From positions 124,001 to 188,000 of the forward strand of contig CAZNDO010000001.1 of assembly GCA_964571855.1 (NCBI GenBank): 64,000 nucleotides of DNA, in the 5' to 3' direction. The number at the start of each line of letters is the position of its first letter. Position 1 is the stretch's first letter. The notes beneath the pieces were generated by a model. The model worked only from the letters and a program-made list of their open reading frames with translations, was not told the DNA's origin and searched no databases. Origin of the DNA: CAYYFX01 sp964571855. GTDB lineage: Bacteria > ARS69. The translations under genes and the position numbers were made by a program. Positions 8,287 to 16,455 of the stretch are shown one piece after another.

Positions 8287-10905
8287 TCACCGCGCTGGCC
8301 GCGCGGGCGCTGCGGTAGGAGTCGCCACCGCCCCGATCGCCGCGCGCATCTCCGCCGCGCGCGCCGCGTCGCCGCGCCGCTCGTAGATCTCCAGCAGGTC
8401 CTCGCGCGCGGCCGCCAGCCAGCTGACGCCGGGATCCGCCTGCGCGGACAGAAGCTCGTAGCCGCCGCGGATCTCCGCCTCCGCCTCGTCCGGGCGGCCG
8501 AGGCGCAGGAGCGCGCGACCGTGCTTGATGCGCGCGATCGCCACGTTCATGTGCCCGGGGCCCAGCGAGCGCGTGAACAGGTCCAGCGCCTCGCGCAGGC
8601 GCGCTTCCGCCTGCGCGAAGTCCCCGCGCCCCATCGCCACGCTCGCCAGGTTCGAGAGGCCGACGCCGACGAAGTCGTGGGCCGGTCCGTACACGTCGCG
8701 GTAGATCTCCACCATGCGCTGGAAGTCCGCGGCCGCGGCGTCGAGCGCGCCGCGCCGCCACGCGACGAGCCCGCGCTCGTTCAGCGCGGAGGCCACGCTC
8801 GGGTGGTGGCCGCCGTGCACGGCCTCCAGCGTCGCGAGGGACTTCGACAGCTCCGCCTCCGCCTCCTCCAGCCGCTCCTCCGCCACGAGCGTGCGCGCCA
8901 GCATCGTGCGGTTCGTGGCCGTCTTCGGGTGCCCGTCGCCGTACCAGGAGCGATGGATGTCGAGCGCCGTGCGGTACGTGCTCTCCGCCTCCGCGTAGAG
9001 CCCCAGCTGGTGCCGCGTGGCGCCCAGGTTGATCAGGTCGTCCGCCACGGACGGGTGCCGGTCGCCGTGCATGCGCCGCGTCACCGCGAGCACGGCACGG
9101 TTCAGCGAGTCCGACGCCGCGTAGTCCCCCGCGTAGAACTCCACGTTGGCCAGCTCGTGCAAGCCGGCCGCCAGCTCCTCGTCGGTGGCCCCGTCCCGCT
9201 CCATGCGCGCCAGCGCCTCCTCCAGCGTGGCCGATGCCTCGTCGTACCGGCCCCCGACCGCCAGCACCTGACCGAGCGCGGTCAACGCCTCCGGCACCGC
9301 CGGGCTGCCGCGCGGCGCCGCGCGCCGCACGACCGCCAGCCCCTCGCGCACGAGCCGCTCGGCGTCCTCCATCTCCGCCTTCGCCAGCCGGATGGAGCCG
9401 AGCTCCACGAGCGTCCGCCCCACGTCCACGTGCTCCGCGCCGAGCGTCGCGCGCCGCCGCTCCAGCGCGGCCACGAGCAGCGAGTCCCCGCGGTCCAGGT
9501 GTCCGAGCTGCGAGTACAGCGTGCCGAGCGTGCGGTCCAGCTCCGCGCGGACGAGCGGCTCATCCTCCAGGAGACGCGCTTCCACCAGGCCGCGATCCAG
9601 GAGCTCCACCACGCGCAGGCTGTCGGAAGGGGCGGCGTCCTCGTCCCCGCCGAACAGCGCGAACATGAACGTCTGGATCCGCTCGCGCCGCGCGGCCTCC
9701 GCCACCGCGGCGTCGCGCGCGGCGGCGAGCCGCACGCCGTAGTACGCGACGAGCGACACGACGCTCGCGAGCACCGCCGCGGCGGCCGCCAGCGGCACGC
9801 GGTGCCGCGCCGCGAACTTGCGCAGCCGGTACGCCGCGCCGGCCGGCCGCGCCTCCAGCGGCTCGCCGGCCAGGTAGTGGTCCACGTCGCGCAGCAACGC
9901 ATCCACCGTGGGATAGCGGCGCGCGGGATCCGGGTGCATCGCCGTGAGGCAGAGCACGTCCAGCTCCGCCCACGACGCGCGGCCCAGCCGCGAGCGCGCG
10001 GCGGCGGACGGCGGCGCCGCCTCCCGCGCTCCGTCCGCCGGACCGTCGAAGGGGAGCCCTCCGGCCAGGAGCTCGTACAGGATCACGCCGAGCGCCCACA
10101 CGTCCGTGTACAGGCCGAGGGGTCCGCCGTGCCACTGCTCCGGGGCGCCGTACGCGGGCGTGGCCAGCCGCCACGCCGTGCGCGTGCGGTCCGGCGCGTC
10201 CTCGGCCTCGTCCAGCGACTTCGCGATCCCGAAGTCCAGGAGCTTGATCGTCCCGTCCTCGCGCACGAGCAGGTTCGAGGGCTTCAGGTCCCGGTGCAGC
10301 ACGGCCGAGCGGTGCGCGTACCGCACGGCCTCGCACACGGCGCGGAAGATGGACAGGCGCTCGCGCAGCGACAGGTTGCGCCGTTCGCAGTGCTCGGTGA
10401 GCGGCACGCCCTCCACATGCTCCATCGCGATCCACGGCGTGCCGTCGGGCAGCGTGCCCGCATCGAACAGCCGCGCGATGGACGGATGGTTCATCTGCGC
10501 CAGCAGCCGCTGCTCCGCGGCGAAGCGCTCGCGCCGCGCCGGCGAGATCCACGCGTCGCGCAGGATCTTGATCGCGGCGCGGCTCCCGAGGTCCGCGCGC
10601 TCGGCCAGGAACACCACGCCCATGCCGCCCTCGCCGAGGAAGCGCACCGCGCGGTACGGGCCGAACGCGTGCGGCGGCAGCGGCGGCTCGCCGCCCGCGT
10701 GGAGGACGCGGTCCGCCACGGAGCCCAGTTCGCGATCCAGCAGCGACCCCGCGCGCTCGTCTTCCTCGAGCATGCCGAGCACGTCAGCCGCCAGCGTCGC
10801 GTCGCCCGCGGCCTGCGACTGCACGAACGCGCGCCGCCCGGCGGCGGGCCGCCCGGTGGCGGCGTGGAAGATCTCCTGGATGCGCTCCCAGCGCGCCGCG
10901 TCCAT
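8287..10905 (-). CDS. Ser/Thr protein kinase with C-terminal TPR repeats
   Basis: An 872-residue protein. Residues about 80-340 are a complete Hanks-type kinase: glycine loop GEGGMGVVF (about 90), catalytic lysine in AAIKIL (113), HRDLKPSN (203-210), DFG (224-226) and a GAPEQ activation-segment end. A transmembrane helix (about 372-395) follows, then about 450 residues of tetratricopeptide repeats of the Tetratricopeptide_10/12 style, with repeated HPSVA and AEAEYR-like helices. It is 9 nt downstream of the ECF sigma gene. This kinase-TPR plus ECF pairing is common in Acidobacteria, Gemmatimonadota and relatives. The kinase is likely to signal to the sigma factor or a partner; targets are unknown. 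Confidence 0.93.
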   Translation of the reverse strand: MDAARWERIQEIFHAATGRPAAGRRAFVQSQAAGDATLAADVLGMLEEDERAGSLLDRELGSVADRVLHAGGEPPLPPHAFGPYRAVRFLGEGGMGVVFLAERADLGSRAAIKILRDAWISPARRERFAAEQRLLAQMNHPSIARLFDAGTLPDGTPWIAMEHVEGVPLTEHCERRNLSLRERLSIFRAVCEAVRYAHRSAVLHRDLKPSNLLVREDGTIKLLDFGIAKSLDEAEDAPDRTRTAWRLATPAYGAPEQWHGGPLGLYTDVWALGVILYELLAGGLPFDGPADGAREAAPPSAAARSRLGRASWAELDVLCLTAMHPDPARRYPTVDALLRDVDHYLAGEPLEARPAGAAYRLRKFAARHRVPLAAAAAVLASVVSLVAYYGVRLAAARDAAVAEAARRERIQTFMFALFGGDEDAAPSDSLRVVELLDRGLVEARLLEDEPLVRAELDRTLGTLYSQLGHLDRGDSLLVAALERRRATLGAEHVDVGRTLVELGSIRLAKAEMEDAERLVREGLAVVRRAAPRGSPAVPEALTALGQVLAVGGRYDEASATLEEALARMERDGATDEELAAGLHELANVEFYAGDYAASDSLNRAVLAVTRRMHGDRHPSVADDLINLGATRHQLGLYAEAESTYRTALDIHRSWYGDGHPKTATNRTMLARTLVAEERLEEAEAELSKSLATLEAVHGGHHPSVASALNERGLVAWRRGALDAAAADFQRMVEIYRDVYGPAHDFVGVGLSNLASVAMGRGDFAQAEARLREALDLFTRSLGPGHMNVAIARIKHGRALLRLGRPDEAEAEIRGGYELLSAQADPGVSWLAAAREDLLEIYERRGDAARAAEMRAAIGAVATPTAAPARPAR

Positions 10906-10914
10906 GGCCGCTCC

Positions 10915-11436
10915 CTAGGACGCGCGCCGCAGCTCGCGCGCGAGCCACGCCTTCGCGGCGCGCCAGTCGCGCAGCACCGTGGCCTCGGAGATCTCCAGCA
11001 TCTCCGCCGTCTCCTTCGCGTCGAAGCCGCCGAAGAAGCGGCTCTCCACCATCGCGGCCTGCCGCGGGCTCACGCGCGCGAGCTGCTCGAGCGCGGCGTC
11101 CAGCGCCAGCACATCCTCGGCGGAGCCGGCACGGGCGTCTGCGTGGAGCGCCTCGTCGAAGGTCACGAACGCGAGATCGGCGCCGCGCTTGGCCGCGTTC
11201 CGGCGGCGCGCCGCGTCCACGAGGACCTGGCGCATCGCGCGGCCCGCGATCCGGCGGAAATGCAAGGGGGAGGCCGCGTCGAACGGCGGCGACGCGGCGA
11301 GCTTCAACCACGCCTCGTGGACGAGGGCGGTGGGGCTCAGCGTGGCGCCCGGGTCCCCGCGCCGCACGGCCGCGGCGAGGCGCCGGAGCTCCTCGTAGGC
11401 CAGGCTGAACAGCTGGTCGAGGGATGCACGATCCAA
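10915..11436 (-). CDS. ECF-type RNA polymerase sigma factor, kinase-linked subfamily
   Basis: A 173-residue sigma factor of the Sigma70_ECF/TIGR02999 type. Region 2 lies at about 5-85, including LSPTALVHEAWLKL and HFRRIAGRAMRQVLVDAARR. Region 4 lies at about 110-170, with SPRQAAMVESRFFGGFDAKETA and an HTH ending SEATVLRDWRAAKAWL. No anti-sigma gene is adjacent. Instead a Ser/Thr kinase follows after 9 nt, as is typical for this subfamily. The start is a TTG at 11436 with only a weak GAGGT 12 nt upstream, so it is uncertain. A structured element (11580-11655) lies 144 nt upstream. Confidence 0.88.
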   Translation of the reverse strand: MDRASLDQLFSLAYEELRRLAAAVRRGDPGATLSPTALVHEAWLKLAASPPFDAASPLHFRRIAGRAMRQVLVDAARRRNAAKRGADLAFVTFDEALHADARAGSAEDVLALDAALEQLARVSPRQAAMVESRFFGGFDAKETAEMLEISEATVLRDWRAAKAWLARELRRAS

Positions 11437-11579
11437 TCGGCGCGACCTCGGGGGTTGAGTCGCGCCGCGGAGAGAGGGCCGCGGCGGAGGTCGAGCCTAG
11501 CATCCCGGTGCCGGGGCCTCAACGCGGGGGGCGGGCGCCCGGAGCGGCCCGGGCGGGCCGCGGCGGCGGACGGGAATGG

Positions 11580-11655
11580 GGTGGCGGGCACCCCCGGGGC
11601 TCGGTCTCCGTCCCGACGAAGGACTTCGCCTCCGGGGGTGACCTCTCCCGCCACC
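11580..11655 (-). ncRNA. Structured RNA or hairpin element, copy A
   Basis: This is a 76-nt element with a twin of exactly the same length at 13758-13833. On the minus strand it has an outer 9-bp stem (GGTGGCGGG with CCCGCCACC) and a one-sided AGAGGT bulge. An inner stem (CACCCCCGG with CCGGGGGTG) follows, then a conserved apical part containing AGTCCTTCGTCGGGACGGAG. The two copies differ in the inner stem by compensating changes, which supports selection on base pairing. It lies 144 nt upstream of the sigma-factor start. Strand is inferred from the downstream gene. I could not match it to a riboswitch class I know. Confidence 0.62.
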
Positions 11656-11664
11656 TTCACCGGA

Positions 11665-11696
11665 TGGGGCATGAGGTCTGCGCGGCCCATGCCCCA
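11665..11696. repeat. Short hairpin next to copy A
   Basis: TGGGGCATG (11665-11673) and CATGCCCCA (11688-11696) form a perfect 9-bp stem with a 14-nt loop. It lies between the DUF2938 gene stop (11773) and structured element A. It may terminate the DUF2938 transcript, or may be a second domain of the element's leader. Copy B has no matching hairpin at this spot. Confidence 0.5.
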
Positions 11697-11772
11697 CGAG
11701 TCCATACGCGAAACGGGCCCGAAACCCGTCACCCCCGCTGCCGCCACCCGGCGGCGCGCCCTGCCGGCGCCG

Positions 11773-12282
11773 TTACGAGCCTGCCCGCAGCAGATGGCTG
11801 ACGGGGAGCGCACACAGGTACAGCCCGACGCCGAACAAGACGTGGCTCATGAGGCTCTTGAGCCGGGCGCGCGCCGGATCCGGCGCCCGGGAGGAAGCCA
11901 CACCCAGACCGAGCGCTGGCTGCATGAGGAGGAACGGGAATACGAGGGTGCCGACGGCGACAAGAAGCGCGGGGAGCACGGTCGGCCGAAGGAGCCACGC
12001 GCCCGAGTCGGGAAGCACGAGCAACAACGCGAAGGCCGCGCCGATCGTGTAGTGCGCCACCACGCCCACGACGCACTCCGCCGCCCTCGGCTCGGCCGCG
12101 GCGATGCTCGCGTGCCGGAAGGTGCCGGCCGGCATGTGGCACAGCCAGCGTCCCAGCAGGCAGAGGTCCAGCGACGGGATCCCGAACGCCCGCCGCAGGA
12201 GGAGATTCCACAGATCCTGGACGAGGGTCGCACCGACCCCGACGGCCAGTCCGCCGAGGACGGACGTCGCCTGGACGTTCAC
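11773..12282 (-). CDS. DUF2938 family membrane protein
   Basis: A 169-residue protein with about four membrane segments (about 5-25, 70-95, 100-120, 145-162). It carries family hallmarks I recall for DUF2938: LWNLLLRRAFGIPSLDLCLL, GRWLCHMPAGTFRHASI, and HYTIGAAFALL, with PFLLMQPALGLGVASS near the end. The function of the family is not known to me. The GTG start at 12282 has a weak GAAGGG about 12 nt upstream. It follows two tiny genes on the same strand with a 6-nt gap, so all three may be one transcript. Confidence 0.82.
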   Translation of the reverse strand: MNVQATSVLGGLAVGVGATLVQDLWNLLLRRAFGIPSLDLCLLGRWLCHMPAGTFRHASIAAAEPRAAECVVGVVAHYTIGAAFALLLVLPDSGAWLLRPTVLPALLVAVGTLVFPFLLMQPALGLGVASSRAPDPARARLKSLMSHVLFGVGLYLCALPVSHLLRAGS

Positions 12283-12288
12283 GTGACG

Positions 12289-12486
12289 CTACCCTTCGCC
12301 ATCCCGGGCGCGCACCATCTCGTCATACGAACGGTGCTTCCGCACACCCGGACGAGCCCTGAACGGACGGAGTCGCTGCGCGCAGTCCGAAAGGCCGAGC
12401 GCGAGGCGCAGGTTGTCCGGATCCAGCGGAGGACGCGGCGGCAGGGGCGGCATGTCCTCGATCGAGCGGTACCTGCGTACACCCAT
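12289..12486 (-). CDS. Small protein with paired YRS/HRS-type motifs, possible toxin-antitoxin component
   Basis: A 65-residue protein whose ATG (12486) overlaps by 1 nt the stop of the 39-residue gene before it. It begins RRYRSIEDMPPLPPRP and ends RKHRSYDEMVRARD, so the same short motif (basic-Y/H-RS-x-E/D-M) occurs at both ends around a helical centre (LDPDNLRLALGLSDCAQRL). I recall similar short ORFs in many Proteobacteria, usually next to a small partner, but I cannot name a function. Coding is supported by the tight coupling and by proline/acid patterning unlike the shadow frames. Confidence 0.6.
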   Translation of the reverse strand: MGVRRYRSIEDMPPLPPRPPLDPDNLRLALGLSDCAQRLRPFRARPGVRKHRSYDEMVRARDGEG

Positions 12487-12605
12487 CACCGCTCCTCCTC
12501 GAGGTCGAAACGCTGCCGAAGGGCCTCGGCGTCCACGCGATCCTGGAGCCGCACGGTCCCCTTCTTCATGCGGTACAGCGTCCGGCGCGCTTCTTCGAAG
12601 TCCAT
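12486..12605 (-). CDS. Very small acidic/basic helical protein, upstream partner
   Basis: A 39-residue frame starting at an ATG at 12605. The product is almost entirely charged helix (FEEARRTLYRMKKGTVRLQD, then a C-terminal LEEER). Its TGA overlaps the ATG of the next gene (TGATG), and the GAGGAGGAGCGG encoding its last codons doubles as that gene's ribosome-binding site. That arrangement is the best evidence that it is translated. Function unknown. Confidence 0.5.
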   Translation of the reverse strand: MDFEEARRTLYRMKKGTVRLQDRVDAEALRQRFDLEEER

Positions 12606-12646
12606 GGCTCCCCGGCAGGACGTGTCGAGCAGGCGGCACGTCGGAT

Positions 12647-12680
12647 CGTGTGATGGGAGTATCCGCCACTCCCGCACACG
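12647..12680. repeat. Hairpin, possible terminator of the lipoprotein gene
   Basis: CGTGTG-A-TGGGAGT (12647-12660) pairs with ACTCCCG-CACACG (12668-12680) around a 7-nt loop. This gives 13 pairs, one of them G-T, with one bulged A. It lies 54 nt past the lipoprotein stop (12734) and 42 nt before the start of the 39-residue gene. There is no U-tract. Confidence 0.5.
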
Positions 12681-12733
12681 AGTCGAGGGCGCGTCGGACG
12701 CCCCGGGGAACCCGCGGTCCGATCGAGGGCGCC

Positions 12734-13654
12734 CTACGGCAGCCCCACGTCGAAGGTCCCGCTGATGGTCAGCGTGGACGCCGTTCCCGCCACCGGCGCC
12801 AGCGTCGCCGTGAACGAGCCGATCGCCCGCTGGCTCGTCAGGCTGGTCACGCTCACGGTGCCGGTCATCGCCGGACCGGCGCCCCACTGCACGGAGGAGC
12901 CGAGTTCGATCACCGACATCGTGCGGGAGGGCGGGCTCGACGTGAGCGTGTAGTCCCCGGGTGCCGTGACGGACTGCAGCACGATGCCCACGTTCCGCGC
13001 GTCCGTCGTCGACGTGACGATGAGGTTCGAGCTGATCGTGTTCGCGGCCACGGTGGACGCGTTGTACGGAGCCCCGCCGACGTCCGCGCGGAAGAACCCG
13101 CCGGCGTTGCCGGGCAGCGCGGGCAGCGGATCCGCGGCGTTCCCCAGCAGCAGGTCGAACTGGCCGGACGTGATGCTGCGCGTGCCGGTGGCGCTGCCGA
13201 CGGCCGCGTCCGCCGTGTACTCGAACGTCCCCGCGATCCGCGTGGGCGTGAGCGCGGTGATGACCATGCTGCCCGCCGCGCCGGAGAGCGGCGTGGTCCA
13301 GCCGGCCCCGGCGGTCGCCACGGTCGCGATCCCGCCGGTCACCGAGGGGCCGGCACCCAGGGGGTATGTCCCCGGGCCCGCGGCGTTGTACACGGAGATC
13401 TGCAGCGACAGCGCGTCCGAGCCGGAGAGCACGCGCGATCCCTGCACGATGAACGCTCCGGGCACGCCGGGGACGGCCATTCCCGTGGCGAGATTCTCGT
13501 CCGCGACCCAGGCCTGCCCGTCGATCGTCGCGGACATCGGGCCGGACCCGGGCGTGGGGCCGGTGCCGGAGTCGCTCCCGCAGCCGGCCGCGAGGGCGGC
13601 GAGCGCGAGGAGGACGGGAACGGAGCGGACGGAAGCGAGCGATGCGCGGGACAT
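12734..13654 (-). CDS. Secreted lipoprotein with a duplicated beta-rich domain (DUF6252-like)
   Basis: A 306-residue lipoprotein. It has the signal sequence VPVLLALAALAAGC with a clear lipobox (LAAG-C) and then a Gly/Ser/Thr/Pro linker. Two similar beta-rich halves follow. The first starts SATIDGQAWVADEN and the second FRADVGGAPYNASTV. Each later carries a GPGTYPLGAGPS- or APGDYTLTSSPPS-like loop and an IAGTFEYT- or IGSFTATL-like strand. This resembles small extracytoplasmic DUF6252-type proteins, whose role is unknown. I chose the ATG at 13654 because GAGGGTGGCC precedes it and the lipobox then falls at a normal distance. Structured element B lies 104 nt upstream. Confidence 0.8.
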   Translation of the reverse strand: MSRASLASVRSVPVLLALAALAAGCGSDSGTGPTPGSGPMSATIDGQAWVADENLATGMAVPGVPGAFIVQGSRVLSGSDALSLQISVYNAAGPGTYPLGAGPSVTGGIATVATAGAGWTTPLSGAAGSMVITALTPTRIAGTFEYTADAAVGSATGTRSITSGQFDLLLGNAADPLPALPGNAGGFFRADVGGAPYNASTVAANTISSNLIVTSTTDARNVGIVLQSVTAPGDYTLTSSPPSRTMSVIELGSSVQWGAGPAMTGTVSVTSLTSQRAIGSFTATLAPVAGTASTLTISGTFDVGLP

Positions 13655-13757
13655 GGCCACCCTCACGGGAGTCGGGGGGCCGAACCCGTTCCGGCCCACG
13701 ACCGCCATTGCGCAAACGCGGGCCGCGAACCGTCATCCGGGGCGGAGCCGCTCGAGA

Positions 13758-13833
13758 GGTGGCGGGCACTGCCGCGGCCTCGTCTCCGTCCCGACGAAGG
13801 ACTCCGCCGACGGCAGTGACCTCTCCCGCCACC
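13758..13833 (-). ncRNA. Structured RNA or hairpin element, copy B
   Basis: The 76-nt twin of 11580-11655. The outer stem and the AGAGGT bulge are identical. The inner stem here is CACTGCCG with CGGCAGTG, against CACCCCCGG with CCGGGGGTG in copy A. That makes two base pairs exchanged with pairing kept (C-G to T-A and C-G to G-C). The apical AGTCCTTCGTCGGGACGGAG is unchanged. It lies 104 nt upstream of the lipoprotein start, in the same sense relation to the downstream gene as copy A. A 5'-leader regulatory RNA or a dispersed hairpin repeat both fit. Confidence 0.62.
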
Positions 13834-14242
13834 ATTTCCCGAGCGCGTGTGCCGTTCCCCTGCGCTCCGAACAACGCCATCCGTCGGGGAAGCGAACGTG
13901 CGGAGCGCGTGGGGTGGGCCGGGGCCTCCGATCGCCGAGTACTCCTGAGACCCGGGGCGACCTTCGTCCACCGGCCCGTCCACGCACCGACGAACGGGAC
14001 GGGCGCTGCTGCGGGCGCCCGTTCCCGGCCGGATCGGCGGGACTGCCCACCGCAGGAAGGGTGCCAAGCCCAAGGCAGCATGGCCGAAGGCTGCGCAACA
14101 GACGCAAACTCTTGCGAGGTCGCAGGATCCCGATTCCCGGGACAACCCGCCGCGGGCGTGGACCATCCCGGGATCGCAATCGCGGGGCCACGACCGTCTC
14201 GGTTCCGGGACGCCACCCGGGCCCTCTCGCGATCAGAAACGC
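13834..14242. other. Gene-free stretch between the metalloprotease and the lipoprotein
   Basis: No frame here looks coding on either strand; all are Arg/Gly/Pro-rich shadows. It contains a small inverted repeat CGCAAACTCTTGCG (14103-14116) in a locally less GC-rich patch, and a CCCGGG-centred palindrome near 14130-14175. These may mark a promoter or operator for the lipoprotein leader, but I see no convincing -35/-10 pair. Confidence 0.45.
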
Positions 14243-14275
14243 GATGGCCCGGATCTCTGGAAGACCCGGGCCATC
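14243..14275 (-). terminator. Likely terminator of the metalloprotease gene
   Basis: GATGGCCCGG (14243-14252) and CCGGGCCATC (14266-14275) make a perfect 10-bp stem with a 13-nt loop. It starts 24 nt past the stop codon at 14300. On the minus strand the hairpin is followed by GCGTTTCTG, a short T-run. Confidence 0.7.
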
Positions 14276-14299
14276 GACACTCGGTGAACCGCCGCCCAC

Positions 14300-15616
14300 C
14301 TACCGCATGAGGACCATGCGCCCGGTCCGGGCGCCGTCCGCGGTCTCGACGCGGTAGAAGTACACGCCCGCGGCCACGCGCGCTCCCGCGCCGTCCGTGC
14401 CGTCCCAGCCCACGCGCTGCGCTCCCGCGGCGAACGGGCCGGACGCGAGCGTCCGCACCGTGCGCCCTGCCACGTCGAGCACGCGCACCACCGCGTCGCC
14501 CCGGCGCGGCAGCTCGAACACGATCTCCGTCCCGTCCGCGAAGGGGTTCGGCCGCGCGAGGGCGGCGAGCCGGCCGGCCGCGCCCGCGATCTCCGGCGCG
14601 GCCACGGCGCCGCCGTCGAACAGGTCCACGCGCCAGTTCGCGAGCGTGCAGCGCATGCGGTTGACCTGCTCCGGCGTGAACTCCTCCATGCAGAGATCGT
14701 CGGAGTAGTCCATGTAGTTGTGGTAGGGATTCGGGGAGCCGCAGCTGGACGAACTCGCGGGGCAGCCGAACACGGGGTTCGCCTCGGAGTTCGTGTCGCA
14801 GATCCGGTCCCCGGTCGTGTAGCAGCCCGGGGCGGACGCCGTCCCGCAGCCGAAGTCGAACGTGTGGTACAGGCCGAGGTAGTGCCCCACCTCGTGCGTG
14901 ACCGTGCGGCCCTGGTCGTACGGCGGGCCGATCGGCGCGTCGCGTCCCACGGAGGACCACAGCGCCACGACGCGATCGGAGTTCAGGCCGACGAGCCCGC
15001 CCTGCGGCAGGTCCGGCACGTACCCCAGCGCGCCGCCGGCCGTGTTCGTGTAGATGTTCAGGTACCGGTCCGGATCCCACGCGAGCGTGTTCCAGTAGCT
15101 GCCGCCGTCGTTGAACCACGTGTTGTTCGCGCTGCGCGTGATGCCCGTGGTGGGATCGCCGTCCGGATCCACCGTGGCCAGGCGGAACTCGATGCGCGCG
15201 TCCGTGCCGTTCTCGCCGTTCGTCCCCGCGAGCGCCTGGAAGTCCTCGTTCAGGATCTCGATCTGCTCCAGGATGTCCGCGTCCGTCACGTTCCCGCTCG
15301 TGCCCGCGGCGTTCGTGATCACGTGGAACACCACGGTGATGATGATCGGCGACGTGGGGTCGTACTCGGACGAGATCGTGGTCGAGGCGAGGCTGCAGTC
15401 CCCCGGCGCCCCGAAGGCCTCCTCCGCCCCGGCCTGCGTGGCCGGCGTGCCGCAGCGGCGGAACGCATCCGACCGGATCCAGTCCCCCCACGTGTCGAAG
15501 GTCCGCCCGTTCATCACGATGGGCGCCTCGGCCGGGGCGGCGACGGGGGTGCCGTGCGCCGCCGGGGCGCCGAGCAGGAGAAGAACGGGGAGCGTGGCGA
15601 GGCGATGGGCGCGCAT
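14300..15616 (-). CDS. Secreted pappalysin-type zinc metalloprotease with C-terminal sorting domain
   Basis: A 438-residue protein. Signal peptide about 1-22 (LATLPVLLLLGAPAAHG), then a propeptide-like stretch. The catalytic domain is of the M43 type, with HEVGHYLGLYHTF giving the HExxHxxGxxH zinc site at about residue 245 and a downstream MDYSDD Met-turn. Cys-rich loops lie between. The last 85 residues are a FlgD-like/type A sorting domain: RPNPFADGTEIVFEL, VRVLDVAGRTVRTL, GVYFYRVET and a basic end. Family knowledge: such domains direct secretion through type IX-like systems. The ATG at 15616 follows CCGGAGGAACC. It is downstream of the hyp genes but probably a separate unit. Confidence 0.92.
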   Translation of the reverse strand: MRAHRLATLPVLLLLGAPAAHGTPVAAPAEAPIVMNGRTFDTWGDWIRSDAFRRCGTPATQAGAEEAFGAPGDCSLASTTISSEYDPTSPIIITVVFHVITNAAGTSGNVTDADILEQIEILNEDFQALAGTNGENGTDARIEFRLATVDPDGDPTTGITRSANNTWFNDGGSYWNTLAWDPDRYLNIYTNTAGGALGYVPDLPQGGLVGLNSDRVVALWSSVGRDAPIGPPYDQGRTVTHEVGHYLGLYHTFDFGCGTASAPGCYTTGDRICDTNSEANPVFGCPASSSSCGSPNPYHNYMDYSDDLCMEEFTPEQVNRMRCTLANWRVDLFDGGAVAAPEIAGAAGRLAALARPNPFADGTEIVFELPRRGDAVVRVLDVAGRTVRTLASGPFAAGAQRVGWDGTDGAGARVAAGVYFYRVETADGARTGRMVLMR

Positions 15617-15777
15617 GGTTCCTCCGGACGGCGGTTGCAGAGCGTCGACGTTGCCGGACGAGTGTCGCCGGTCCGGGGGCGCCGCGTCAAACCTCCACGG
15701 TCCCGGGATGGGCTCGGCTGGCCATTCGCCGCTTCCGCGCGGCATCCTGCGGGGTCCTTCGCTCCCGTGCCGCCCCG

Positions 15778-16455
15778 CTAGGCCGGCACGCGCAGCGCGG
15801 CGCGGCGGCGCTCCAGCGCATCCACCCACGCCGCCACGCCCTCCCCGGTCCGCGCCGACGTCCGGAGGATCGTGAGGTCCGGCCGGATCTCCCGGGCCAG
15901 CCGCTCCGCCTCCTCCGCACGGAAGTCGAAGTGCTGCGCCACGTCCATCTTCGCGAGCACGAGCATGTCCGCCGTGCGGAACGCCTTCGGGTACTTCGGC
16001 GGCTTGTCCTCCCCCTCCGGGGACGACAGCAGCACGACGCGAACGTGCTCCCCCAGATCGAAGCCGGCGGGGCAGACGAGGTTGCCGATGTTCTCGATGA
16101 AGACGTAGTCGTACGGGCGCGTGCCCGCGAGCGCGTCCCACGCCTGCCGGATCATGTGCGCCTCGAGGTGGCAGCCCCCGCCCGTGGTGATCTGCAGCGC
16201 GTCCACGCCGAGCTTCCGGATGCGCTCCGCATCCAGCTCCGTCTCCACGTCCCCTTCCAGGACGAGCACGCGCCGCCCGGCCTCCAGGAGCCGCGGCAGC
16301 GCGGCCTCCAGCAGCGACGTCTTCCCCGAGCCGGGCGCGGACAGCAGGTTCACCGCGAGCACGCCCGCCTCGGACCACTCGTCGCGAAGGCCGCGCGCGA
16401 TCAGGTCATTGGACTTGAGCAGGCTCTCCATCACGGCGAGATGCCGGACGTTCAT
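15778..16455 (-). CDS. hypB: Hydrogenase nickel incorporation GTPase HypB
   Basis: A 225-residue SIMIBI GTPase. Walker A is SAPGSGKTSLLEA (about 39-51). Further features are the Asp of VLEGDVETELDAERI, TTGGGCHLEAHMI with the conserved Cys-His of the metal site at the dimer interface, and FIENIGNLVCPAGFDLGE. The G4-type motif is AKMDV. There is no His-rich N-terminal tail, so it is a minimal HypB without nickel storage. GAGGAGG lies 7 nt before the ATG at 16455, and the gene overlaps hypA by 50 nt. It delivers Ni to the hydrogenase large subunit with HypA. Confidence 0.95.
   Translation of the reverse strand: MNVRHLAVMESLLKSNDLIARGLRDEWSEAGVLAVNLLSAPGSGKTSLLEAALPRLLEAGRRVLVLEGDVETELDAERIRKLGVDALQITTGGGCHLEAHMIRQAWDALAGTRPYDYVFIENIGNLVCPAGFDLGEHVRVVLLSSPEGEDKPPKYPKAFRTADMLVLAKMDVAQHFDFRAEEAERLAREIRPDLTILRTSARTGEGVAAWVDALERRRAALRVPA

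Noticed and set aside
8521..12765. A 1414-codon open frame on the plus strand
   Set aside because: It lies antisense to the kinase, sigma factor and DUF2938 genes, is dominated by Arg/His/Pro/Ala repeats, and has no recognisable domain; it is a high-GC shadow frame.
11580..13833. Assignment of the 76-nt element to a known riboswitch (SAM, glycine, cobalamin, guanidine, c-di-GMP)
   Set aside because: The conserved cores of these classes as I remember them do not match; the element is left unassigned.
13642..14310. Possible genes on either strand in the 13.8-14.3 kb gap
   Set aside because: Competing frames of similar length on both strands, Arg/Pro/Gly-rich, no ribosome-binding site and no domain.
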